The notes below the pieces were generated by a model, which searched no databases, was not told the origin of the DNA, and saw nothing but the letters and a program-made list of their open reading frames with translations. Below are positions 12,470 through 22,489 of a stretch of 64,000 bases of DNA, in pieces (positions within the stretch are counted from its first letter, which is position 1; every line of letters begins with the position of its first letter). The DNA lies in the NCBI GenBank assembly GCA_027625915.1, contig JANTQA010000008.1:13455001-13519000 (forward strand), given 5' to 3'. The DNA comes from Anaeramoeba flamelloides. Its lineage: Eukaryota; Metamonada; Anaeramoebidae. Position numbers and translations under genes: made by a program.

Positions 12470-12485
12470 AGATTTGGTTGTTCAT
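11925..12485 (-). CDS. bZIP transcription factor with poly-Asn N-terminus
   Basis: A single uninterrupted frame of 186 codons. Residues about 7-29 are an asparagine run encoded by (AAC)n. Residues about 60-100 are Lys/Arg-rich, probably including nuclear localisation signals. From residue about 101 the basic region follows the bZIP signature N-x7-R (N105 ... R113 in RNKQSAKKSRQ). The coiled coil after it has hydrophobic a/d positions (L120, V123, V127, L130, N134, L137, V141, M144), with the Asn at an 'a' position that favours homo- or heterodimers of the AP-1/CREB/yAP-1 type. The protein should bind DNA as a dimer in the nucleus; its targets are unknown. The TAG stop is followed in frame by about 35 codons of unusually GC-rich, non-repetitive sequence, so the C-terminus may be longer than called. 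Confidence 0.85.
12399..12469. repeat. (GTT)n trinucleotide repeat
   Basis: About 23 perfect GTT units on the plus strand encode the poly-Asn run of the minus-strand bZIP gene. Its perfection suggests an actively length-variable tract. Confidence 0.95.
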
Positions 12486-14044
12486 TGGAAATGTTTGAAA
12501 ATGATTAAAAAATTTTTAAAAAAATTTGAGATAGAGTTTGTTGGTTTATTTAAAAGCAGGGTTTGTTGTTGTGAGCTTTTTGTGGTTCGTTTTTTTGAAA
12601 AAGTTTTCCAATTCAAAAGAGTTTATTTTGGGTTTGAAAAAGTTTATGGTTTAATATTTTGAGGAATTTGAAAAAAATGAATAAATTATTTTTATTTAAA
12701 ATTTTTAATGATCTTGAATCTCGTTTCATAATAACAGAAACTTTGTTTCAAATCCATTGACTTTTTGTCCAAATAGATTTGTCCTGTTTTATTTCATTTT
12801 TTAAATTAATGTCATGTGACGTCAGTCTCATTTCTTTGATTTATCAAATTGATTTGGTTTTTTTTGTTTTTTTTTTTAATTCTAAATCAAGAAACGAGAT
12901 TGTTATTTTGGGTAAACAAGTTTTCCAAAAATTGCAAACAAGAAGAGATTTTTTATCAAATTGTTTGAAAAATTTATTGATTTGTGACGTAAGAAAAAAT
13001 TTTTTTTTTATTTTATCACTCAGATCTGAAATTTTTGTCTTCTCAATCAAACTTTTGATTGAATTTAAACTAATCTCTTCCATTTCAACCTTTATTCTTG
13101 AATTTTCTTCAAGAATTGTATTTTAAATTTTCGTCTTTTGGAGATTAATTTGAAGACAAAAAAACTTCGATATTTTGGTAACATTTTTTTGATAATATTA
13201 TTGAAATCAATCCCAAATCTATTGACTCAAATATAATAAATAATACAAATTGGATAAAATGTGAAAAGTTCAGTTTTCTATTAATTTCTTGAAAATTTAC
13301 GAAATATAAAAAAAAGTGATCAATTAGAGAATTTTTAACTTTTTAAATTGAAAAACATTTTGGAAAAATTTAAATAATCTTTTCTTGTATTATTTATTTA
13401 GACTTTGAAACAAAAATAATTCTTTAATAATCATCAACAGATAAAACAATGAAAATTAACATGTTTCCATTTTACAGGTAGATTTCCTTTTTAAACCTCA
13501 TGAAAACATTTGCTTTTCAATTTTTTAAACACCATAATAATACACAAGAGGTCATAACTTGAAAGCACTGAAAAGCCTAAAATAGTAATAAAAATATTAT
13601 TTTTTTTTTTCAAACAAATAATTCACTAATAAGATGTAGAAAAGAAGTTGATTTTTTAGTTTGTATCATTTTAAACCCAATTAAGTCACACAATTATTTT
13701 CGAGGTGGAGATCAACTCCTTAATCAAATGTACATTACCTTTTTATAATTAATTATAAAATTTTTCACCTTTACAAAAAAAAGTTTCAGCTCAAACTTAA
13801 AACTTATATTTCAAAAAAATAATATGAATAAAGGATATTTGTTTGGTATTTAGGAAGTTCAAATTGTAAAAAATTACATTTATTACTAATTTAGTATTAT
13901 TTTTAAAAAAAGAATAAACTCATTTTCAGTCAAAGAGAACCAGTTTTAATAGAGAAATAAATAATTTTATATGAGTCTAATTCATTATTCTTCTCAAAAG
14001 AAATTTGTAATTTGTAAATCTGATCATTTTTTTCTAATTTAGTT

Positions 14045-14083
<39 letters not shown>

Positions 14084-14639
14084 TGTATTTCTTTTTTCTT
14101 TTTTTTTTTTGAAAAAGTAAATTTGGAAAAAAAAAATCCTTTGAAAATCCAAAAAAACTTTAAGAAAATTCTGTATTTGAATGTTCTTATAAAATGAAGA
14201 TATCTTTTATTAAAAAATCTTATTATCAGCAATTTTAATTTTCTCAAGAAATCGAGAATTTTTGAAGGGATGCTACAATGAAAGGGAACCAAAAAATTTT
14301 ATCATCATTAATTATGATAACATTTTTTTTTGAAATTTATATTTTATCGGGTTTTTCTTCTATTATGATTCTTAACTTTAATATGAATTTTATTATTTCT
14401 CTTATTTCTAAACAATTGTATTCAAGTTGATTCTTCAAAAAAGTAAATTATTTATTTTTTGAATGTACACCTTTGAGTGAAATTGAGTTTATTCAGAAAA
14501 TTACTGTTTTTGATTTTTTTTTTTTGAGGTTTATTCTGATTGGACCAATTTTATTCTTCAAGCCCCTATTGAAATTTTGAAAATTTTAATTCTCACAATA
14601 ATAGTTATTATTTTTAAATTTTTTTTTTATTTTTAAATT
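12486..14639. other. Intergenic region upstream of the bZIP gene
   Basis: The first 300 bases are the promoter and leader side of the bZIP gene; no specific element could be picked out. Two overlapping open frames lie at 12779-13126 (+) and 12844-13083 (-). The minus one encodes an amphipathic 79-residue peptide, but neither has a recognisable domain. The remainder is A/T homopolymer-rich. Confidence 0.5.
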
Positions 14640-16300
14640 AAATTTAAATTTTCCTCTATCTACTTTATTATTCTTATTTATTACTTATTTTCTTTTTGAT
14701 AAATTCAAATCATTAGCGATAAATATTCAAGTTTTTGTAGATGACTTGATATTAATTATGAAATGACCACTAATAGAAATAATTGCCAAGTAGAAAAAAA
14801 CTATAAAATTATTCATGATTTAGGAACGAATATGAATTAGTAGAAAACTACAAAAAAAAACCCTAAATATCCTAAAGAAATTCAATATCTTCAGATTTGT
14901 CTAGATAAATAAACTCATTTAAAATTTAACTTGAATAAAATTATATCCCATTTTTAAACAATAATTAATATTTTTTAAACAAAAAAAATTTTCAAACTGG
15001 TTAAAAACTCATTTTTTAAAGCGATTGTAAATAACCAATTATTATATGGATTAGAAATATATGATATGATACAAAAAGATTTCAATCCGGTCGGTATACG
15101 GATAAATAAAAAAAAATAACCAAAATTTGATTGAAAAAGCTACACTACCGTATACTTATATATATAACAGAAGCTAAAATCAACTCGGTAAGAATATCGA
15201 TATACAGTCAGTTTCACTTTTAAGGCACAAACTTTCAACGAAATTTAAGGCACAAAAAAATCTCAAATTAAGGCACAAAATTTGGAATTTTTTTTTTTAC
15301 AATTTTTTTTACTAGAATTTGAATTTTGTGCTTTAATTTGAGATTTTTTTTGTGCCTTAAATTTCGATGAAAGTTTGTGCCTTAAAAGTGAAACTGACTG
15401 TATAAAAGTGGATTTAAACTAATTCAAAAACTAAAAATATTGTATTTCAATCCAATAGTTAATAATCTTAAATTCAGAATAAAGAAATTCGAAAAAGATT
15501 AACTGGTAATCAAATACCTTAAAAGAATTAGTAATTGAGCTTGATTATTATCGAATCAAAAAACTTTAAAATAGTCTCAAATGGTAATGTTTTTAGGTTT
15601 TATTGATTTTTCTGTTTAGTTGGAAAATCAATATATTTTCGTTAGGTTTTTTTTTACTTTTTGAAATAAAACAAAAAAACACATAAAAAACCTAACGGAA
15701 AAAGATATTTAAAATGGAAGGGCTCTACTTTGATTTATAACTCAAAAAATTTACATATTATCTAAAAATATATTCTTATGTTCTGAACAAAAATAAATCA
15801 AAATTTTGTAAATTATACAATAAATCAAACAAATTGGATATCATTGAAGATTTGTATTATTTTCTATGGAATTGACCAGCCTATGAAAAAAATAATACAA
15901 TTTGGATATCTGAATTAAAAAAATTATATACCTAATATATTAAAAAATAATAATAATTTTAATATTATGATTAAAAATACTTAAAGTTATAATCACTAGT
16001 GGGTAATAGACGAATTTTTGAGTCTTTATTAAAATTTCAAAATAATAATTTAGGAATTCGAAAAGTGCTGTAGAGTGCGTCAAGTGACTAAATTTTTCAT
16101 AATTCAAAAGAATTGAGATAAATCTTTGATTACACTCAATTCTTTTAAATTCTGGAAAAAATAAGGGCATTTTTTCAATTTAAGAAAACAAAAGAAAAGT
16201 TCCTTAAATTTTAACTTTATTTCACAAATTAAAAAAAGCATAATGGCAAATAAGAGGAATTAGAAACTCCTCTGTTAAATAAAAAAAAAAAATATAATAT
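14640..16300 (+). mobile_element. LINE fragment, plus strand, 5'-truncated and decayed
   Basis: Reading the plus strand, a degenerate 'PLSTLLF' block precedes the reverse transcriptase catalytic motif QVFVDDLILIM (14728-14762). Next come a decayed 'KEIRYLGIWLDK'-type block (about 14876-14915), 'LLYGLEIYD' (about 15038-15065), and near 15836-15925 the C-terminal 'DIIEDLYYFLWN..PAYEKN' that matches the end of the minus-strand LINE at 22.5 kb. Many stops and frame changes show that it is dead. The 3' end (16253-16290) has an AGAGGA/TCCTCT stem-loop followed by an A-rich tail, shared with the LINE copy ending near 27850. It is interrupted by a MITE at 15205-15400. Confidence 0.75.
15205..15400. 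mobile_element. Palindromic Tc1/mariner-like MITE, copy 1 (nested in LINE)
   Basis: The 196 bp element begins CAGTCAG and ends CTGACTG with TA on both sides (15203-15204, 15401-15402). Almost its whole length is one inverted repeat around a short T-rich loop. Each arm carries the unit TTAAGGCACAAA or a close variant three times. The related LINE copy at 27230 has an uninterrupted sequence at this point, which confirms insertion. A CAGT terminus with TA duplication is typical of Tc1/mariner; there is no transposase. Confidence 0.9.
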
Positions 16301-17264
16301 TTTTTTTTTTTTTGAATTTGCTATTAAATTTACTCGAAAGTATTTTTTAATCTACTAGTCCATTAAAAACAATAAATACAACAGTGCCAGAATATTTAAG
16401 AGCCAAAATGTTATTTATATTGTAATTTAACTCTTTTAAAAAGATGAAAGTGTAATTAAAATAATAATTTTGTCTAAATTGAAATTTTCATTTAAATGTT
16501 TCATACTTGCCAGGTAAAAAGCAATTTTTTTCACCTGTAACTTCACCTTTATTCCATTTAAAACAAAAGTATCTGTAAACACTTCCCTTAAAAGTATAAG
16601 ATTTGAAAATAAACAGGAGTGAAATTGAAGGAAGGCTAGTTTGATTTTCAAACCACTTCACTGTAAATTATTCAGATTTGGTAAGTAGAAAAAATAATTT
16701 ACTAAATCACAAACAATTTCAAAAAAAAAAAACAATTGTATTTGCCATTATTAAGGAATTATGGTCACCATAGATTTCTCTGTTAGAAAAGTATATTGTA
16801 ATTGGGGGTAAACGATTGTTTGAGCCATTGCTCAAATAGTTCTAAAAAATCAATTAGAAATCTTATTGCACAATAAATTATTACATTTTTTACTATTGAT
16901 CACTATTAAAAAATTTTCATTTTCTAAAAAAAAATTTTTAATACCTTTTCCAAATTTAAAAATATAGAAACTAAAATAATAGTATTCAGGTATTTAATAA
17001 TACTTGTTTAGAACATCCAAACGTGACTATTTTTTTTTAATTTTTTAATTTCAAGATTTAACTCAATAATTATCGATATATAAACCTAAAGACTGATTAG
17101 TTTTGTAACCTTTTGATAATGTTAATTGTAACATCAATCTATTTCAAATGTTCAAAAAATAATTTGTCGAAAAAATTTTATTACTTAATTATTTAATTGT
17201 TTCGACAATTGTATTTTTTTACAAATAATCCACATTTAGCCAGAAATTTTAGAAAGATACTGTA
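16300..17264. other. Intergenic AT-rich region
   Basis: The start (about 16368-16440) resembles the 'aacaataaatacaa.agt' block of repeat R2 (see 25208-25640). Otherwise no gene or repeat family is recognised. A 71-codon minus-strand frame at 16436-16651 has no domain features. Confidence 0.45.
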
Positions 17265-17960
17265 GTCAAAATAAAGCGTGTGAAAAAATATAATGCTTGT
17301 TTCAAAATAAAAAGCGTGTTTTTTTTTTGTTATAGAAGACCTATACATTAACCAATGAAAGAAACCAACAATAAACCCTAAAAAATATATTATTGGTTTC
17401 TTAAAGTTCTATTATTTAAAAAGAAATTCTAAAAATGAAGGATCAAATTGCAAAATTTATCTCAAAAAATAGAGGAAATTTTCAAAAAAACAAAAAAATT
17501 TCAAATAATTAAGAATAATTGGGAAAATTTTCAACTATTTGCATGAATAATTCAAATTTTACTGAAAATAACCAGATCTTTACTTTCAAAATTGATTTGA
17601 ACTTAGGTATATTATTTGTTAGTTGATTGGATGTTACCTGGGTACAAGAATATTAAAAAACAACGGATAATATTTTGAAACACCGATTATAGTTTTTGTG
17701 CGCGCATTATTTTGATCACTGTATTCTGAAACTTTGGAGTCTGAAATTGATTTTTCAGCCTTTAAATTTATGGAGAAATGCAGACTTTTTAATGAAATTC
17801 TTGGGTTTTTTACTAATACATAGATCATTTTTAATTGATGAGGATCAACAAATATTACTACTTGACAAATCGATTTTTTAGAGACATTCGAACCATGTAA
17901 CACTACTGTGGTTAGACCCAATAACTACACCTTTGATCGTAGGCTTCTCCTTGGTAGAAG
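17265..17960 (+). repeat. Dispersed repeat R3, copy 1, with traces of a coding segment
   Basis: It matches 38370-38905 over several hundred bases: 'tttcaaaataaaaagcgt', 'ttggtttctt.aaagttcta', 'atttaaaaagaaattc.aaaa', then a coding-like block beginning 'tcaaaattgatt.gaactta' and 'attttgaaacac.gatta'. Comparison of the two copies shows conservation of the coding-like block, but this copy is interrupted. The origin of the segment is unknown; it could be a relic host gene or part of an unclassified old mobile element. Confidence 0.55.
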
Positions 17961-17995
17961 TTAATCCCTTAATAATCAAGGCAAAATCTATCTAA

Positions 17996-18542
17996 CCAAA
18001 AGGTAGTTTTACAAAAACTGTTATTATGTTGTTGAAATTGAAGAGAATTACAGGATCTGAAAATAACATTTTTTACTTTGGTTGTAACCCTTCATTTTGT
18101 TTTTAAAGTCTTTATCCAATCAAGAAATACAAGTTGTTCTTTCAAGTTCCCAAAATCATTATAGTAATTTTTTGTTGAAAAAACCCAAGGTCTTGTAAAA
18201 AATTAATTCGAGTTTACGCCACAACTAATTAAGCTTTATTTTACTGTAATTATTTAATTGTAAAAAAATAATTTAATTTTACAGTTTTCAAAAATAAAGA
18301 TATGGAAATTAAAAAAAACTCAAGGCTATCTTGATAAATGATCTTGTGAAGACCTTGTTTTTTTTTACTATTATTCTATTAATTGGAGAAATATTTGATA
18401 GCCTGGAATAAAAATTTTTCAGTCTTGATTGGAAAATGACAGTAATTATTTAGTTATTCTATTATTAACCGATCTTAATTTTTAATTTTCATTTTCAGTA
18501 ATGTTCCCAATTAAAAACCTTGTTTCACTTTTTTTCCAAAGG
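17996..18542. mobile_element. TIR MITE, TWA family, partial or diverged copy
   Basis: The right end is clear: 'gttcccaattaaaaacc' then 'tgtttcactttttttcc' and AAAGG followed by TAA (18543-18545), as in copies A and D. The left boundary is tentative; TAACCAAAAGG at 17993 gives a matching TAA but weak TIR similarity. The interior is mostly unlike other copies. It ends less than 300 bp upstream of the RCC1/BTB start codon and could contribute to that promoter. Confidence 0.55.
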
Positions 18543-18826
18543 TAATTAAAATTTTCTTTTTTTTTCCAATTTGTTTTAAACCTTTGGTGTTTATTACCTT
18601 TGCTTTTTAGATTGTTATTTTCAAGTTACTCATATGATGGTATTTCAGTGTCAACATCATTAGAAAGTAGATACTTAAACTTTTTCATTGTAACTCTTCT
18701 TCCCAATATTTGATGTTGGTAAAATTAAATACACCCCACCAAACCCTGAAACTTAAATATTCTTCATTTTCATTTTTTCAACATTTATGATCCCAAAACT
18801 TTCTTTTTTAATTTTATTACAAAAAA

Positions 18827-21800
18827 ATGACAACCGATATTCTTTTTAGAGGAACACAAAAAATTGACCTTTTGTTTCAAGACCTCAAAACACTTCCAAA
18901 ATTGACCCCTATTTCAAAAATAAAGAAACCTATCAAACTTGTGACAGGCGATGCCCCAAACTTATTAGTTTTAAATTCACAAAGAAAACTTGACTTCTAT
19001 GAAAAAACTCAAACAAACGAAACCATTCATCATTTTGATACACCAGATGAAGAAATTAAAGACATTGTCTCAGGTTCCAAAACTTTTCTTATTTTAACAA
19101 GATCAGGAAAAGTCTTTTCTTTGGCCGAAGGTACAACTAAAAATCCTAATGTTTAAATCCCACTCAGTGATTATAAATCAAGCACTTTTGCAAAAATTAG
19201 GCCAGTAACCTTTTTTGAAGAGAACAATCTATTCGTAGAGTCAATTACAATGTGTTCTTACACTAATTTGTATCTTTGTAAAGGTGGAATGCTTTATGGA
19301 AGTGGTTATAATCGTGATGGTATGTCTTTTCTCTCTTTTTTTTTTCAATTTTTTTTTTTGCTTTTTTTAATTGTTTTCCAAATCATAAAAATTTTTCAAT
19401 TCTTTTCAAGATCAACTTTTTTTGTCAATTCCTTTCCAAACTACTTCACTTGGTCTCAAATTCCTAATGACTTCAAGACACTTTTTCGTTCGAATTCTAA
19501 GAAACAACACTTTTATTTACACCCAGTTTCAAGAATGAGGAGTCAAAAAAAATTAACTATTTTTCAAAAATTTTGACTCACTTCTTAATGCTAATGGAAA
19601 TTGTTTTGAGTCCTTACTACTTGTATTCTTATCAAAAAAATTTTTTCAAATTTTCGGATAAGAATCATTTTGTCAAATCTTGAAAATATTTCTTTTGCTT
19701 TTCAAAAATTTTTCTTTTTATATTTCTTTTTTTATTTTGACAATTTTTTCCATTTCTTTTTCTTTTGCTTTTTTTTGTTCAAATTTCTCTTTTTCTTTTT
19801 TCAATTTTTGATCTTTTTCTTTTTCTTTTTCTTTTTTCCTTTTTTTTTTCTTAATACTTTTTTTTTTGCACAAGAGTAAGTGGAAAAAAAAAAGATCTTC
19901 AAAATAACAAATTATCGAAGAAAATTGAGCAATATAATGTCTTTTAAAATGAATTTAATTATTAGCAAAAAATCTTCTTGTTAACTTTTTTTCAGTGAAA
20001 GTTCAGTAACAAAAACAATTTGCAATGCTCATTTTCAAAAACAGTTACTCACTCTTTTTTTAATTTTTTATTTTTTTTTATTTCTTAAAAGAACAAGTTT
20101 TTTTCGATTTAGAATGATTAAAAAGCGAATTATTAATCAGGTTTAATTCTTGTATTTCTTTTTCTTGAAAAAAAACGAATATATTTTTAATTTTTCAATT
20201 TATTATTTTAGGGGAAAATTATTAAATTTCAAAATTGGTCAAATTCTCATTTTTTTCAAAATAGTCAATTCTATTGAAATATATTGGCTGTAGGTATTTT
20301 AACCCCATTTATGGGTAGGTTAGGGTTTGTTAGATTAGGCCAGAGTATGTTAGAGTACGCTTGTGTGGTTTGGATGGTATACTAGAAAATTTTATAAAGG
20401 ATTTTGAAAAAAAATAATCAAGAGACCAATTAGACTTTTGTAACTTGTTTTAAGGGGAAAAAAAAATCCACTTAACTTTGGTTGTTAAAATTGGGTTTGG
20501 AACAAATTTTTAAAAATATTTAGTATTGATGATTACAAGATTTTGAATTTTCCACAATACAAGTTATATTATACTACCAACCGCAAAATAATCTTTTTGA
20601 TTTTTCCTCTGACAATTATAAAAAACCATTAAAAACTTTCGTACCAATAATAATAATCAAGAAACTCTTCAAAAATATGAATAGCTTCAATTTGACCAAA
20701 TGTGAAATTTGAAATTTAATAATATACCCTTATTTTAGGTGAAACACAATTTTTGAAATGGAGTTTAATTCAAATTAAGAATTATCATTTTCAGAGAGAA
20801 AATGAATTATTTCCAAAACAACTTATCATTTGTTTTTTTAAAAAAATATATAAAAAAAAAAAATTAAAAAATAAAAAAAAAAAATTAAAAAGTAAAAAAA
20901 AATCTAACAATAAAAAAAATAAAAAAAAACTTACGATTTTATTAATTTTTATAATTTTATTTCTCAAAATATTAAAAAAGATCAACTAGAAACTGGAAAT
21001 AAGAAAGATCATCAATTACCAATTTTTCTTTTTGATAAAGTTGATCGAGTCTTTGGTGGTGTTTATTCTTTATCATATCATTTCACAACAACTTTTAATG
21101 CATTATTTTGCAGTGGAGATGAGGTAGAAATAAATTCAGGTCGTTATTTACAAAAACAAAGACGTGAAAAATTCATTAAAGTGCCAAATTGGAAGGCATC
21201 TGATATTAGAGATTTAAAAAGGGGCAGATCCCATGCGCTGATACTTACGAACGAAGGTAAAGTTTTTGGTTGTGGAGTCGGTGACAGTAACGGATTAGGT
21301 TCAGAATATTTTCCGTTTGTGGAAATTTATATGTTAGCAAATGAATATGTCACTCAAATTGCTGTTGGTAGAGATCATAGTTTGGCTTTAACAAAAAAAG
21401 GTGAAATATATTGTTGGGGTCTTTATAAGTCAGAATTTCCAAGTGATATTATTTATGAAAGTAACTATCTCGATCCATTCCCAACTAAAGTTATTGTACC
21501 AAATACTTTTCCAATATCCAGTGCAACTAGATTTCATTGTGCTTATGGTATTACCTATATCTATAATAGTTTCCAAGATTGTCTCATTGATGATTTCAAA
21601 AATCTATTTGAATCAAAAAAATACTGTGATCTTATTCTTGGTTCAAGTGAAAATGAAATCAAATGTCATAAAACACTCATCCAATCAAGGTTTTATAATA
21701 TTGCAATTGAAAAAATTCAACAAACCTTTATAAAAAATGAATTTACAAAAGAGGAAATAAATATCTTTTTAAAATGGATTTATTATGAAGAAAAATCCAC

Positions 21801-22287
21801 TACAGCTGATCAAATAGTAAAAAAAATACTTGAATCTCTAAATTTGTCATCTCTTCTCAACGAACATTCTTTCGAAGGCAATTTGTTAAAATTATATAAA
21901 GATGAAGATTCAAAAGATATTTTTCTTTTTATTAAGGATGATGTTGAAAATGAAAAGGGAGAAGAAAAAAAAGAAGAAAAAGATGGAATCCCTGTCCATA
22001 AAATTATTATATTAGCTAGATCGGGCTTATTTAGAGAAATGTTTGAAAATATTTCTGAAAATGAAAAAAAAATTAACAAAATACAGGATTATTCAGGCAA
22101 ATCCAAAGAAAGTTTAGAAATTTTAATTAAATATTTTTACACTAATAAAATTGAATTGACAAATGATGAAGACCCCCAAATAATTTGTGATGATTTAGAA
22201 GATGCTGTAGAATATTACCAATTGAATGAAAATTCAAATTTACCACATGAATTAAACAAAATCAAACAGCAATATAATTTAAATTAA
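18827..22287 (+). CDS. RCC1-like repeat protein with two BTB domains (3 exons; in-frame stop in exon 1)
   Basis: Exons inferred by frame continuity are 18827-19319, 20739-20831 and 20981-22287 (phases 1 and 1), 630 residues if the stop in exon 1 is read through. Residues about 40-360 contain RCC1-type blade motifs (for example 'RSHALILTNEGKVFGCG', 'GRDHSLALTKKGEIYCWG', 'GSGYNRDGE'). Residues about 380-460 form a first BTB domain ('FESKKYCDLILG', 'CHKTLIQSRF'). A second BTB (about 480-600, 'VHKIIILARSGLFREMF') is split by an acidic/Lys insert. RCC1-BTB proteins are usually substrate adaptors for Cullin-3 ubiquitin ligases, and the role here is inferred. The odd point is a TAA at 19154-19156 inside otherwise intact RCC1 sequence, with at least 54 good codons following it before the splice site. 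It is either a recent pseudogene, a sequencing error or a read-through stop. No start other than the first ATG is plausible. Confidence 0.72.
19320..20738 (+). other. Intron 1 of the RCC1/BTB gene (1.4 kb)
   Basis: The 5' site is gatg|GTATGT and the 3' site is 'tattttAG|gtgaaac'; the join restores Gly. A TIR element occupies 19557-20225. At 20280-20385 lies a short stretch with irregular 'gttag(g)' units, much less AT-biased than its surroundings. Confidence 0.65.
19557..20225. mobile_element. TIR element T4, copy 1, inside an intron
   Basis: The left end 'tttttcaaaaattttgactc' is identical to the left end of the element at 42447-43015. The two share ordered interior blocks: 'taatg.taatg', 'aagaatcatttt', 'cttttgctttttcaaa', 'gtgaaagttcagtaa', 'aatgctcatttt' and 'cgatttagaatga'. 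The right TIR of this copy is decayed, so its end is approximate. A pyrimidine-only stretch (about 19700-19860) in the centre inflates the apparent open frames there. There is no transposase. Confidence 0.7.
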
Positions 22288-22489
22288 AATCTGGTGATCA
22301 ATATAACTCTATTAAACCCAATCTTCAAAAAATTATTTAAATACCCAAAATCATTAACCACCATTTATTGATTCTTTAAAATAATTCAATTTGTTTCTTA
22401 GTAATATATTACATCAATAAAAGATAATAAAATTTTCTGATCTTGATTTTATCTGATATTTCTTAGGTGTGAAAATTGGTTGTTTATTT

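Noticed and set aside
12844-13083. 79-codon minus-strand frame with amphipathic Lys/Glu pattern
   Set aside because: No domain recognised, overlaps a longer plus-strand frame, and no splice-compatible neighbouring exons were found.
17634-17921. 95-codon minus-strand open frame in repeat R3
   Set aside because: The other R3 copy conserves the plus-strand reading instead, so the minus frame is probably accidental.
19670-19879. Phe-rich open frame in the RCC1/BTB intron
   Set aside because: It consists of a T-rich tract within element T4, so it is a composition artefact.
18827-22287. A ciliate-like genetic code (TAA/TAG as Gln) to explain in-frame stops
   Set aside because: The other genes end cleanly at TAA after complete domains, and reading TAA as sense would add long nonsense tails; two isolated stops do not justify a code change.
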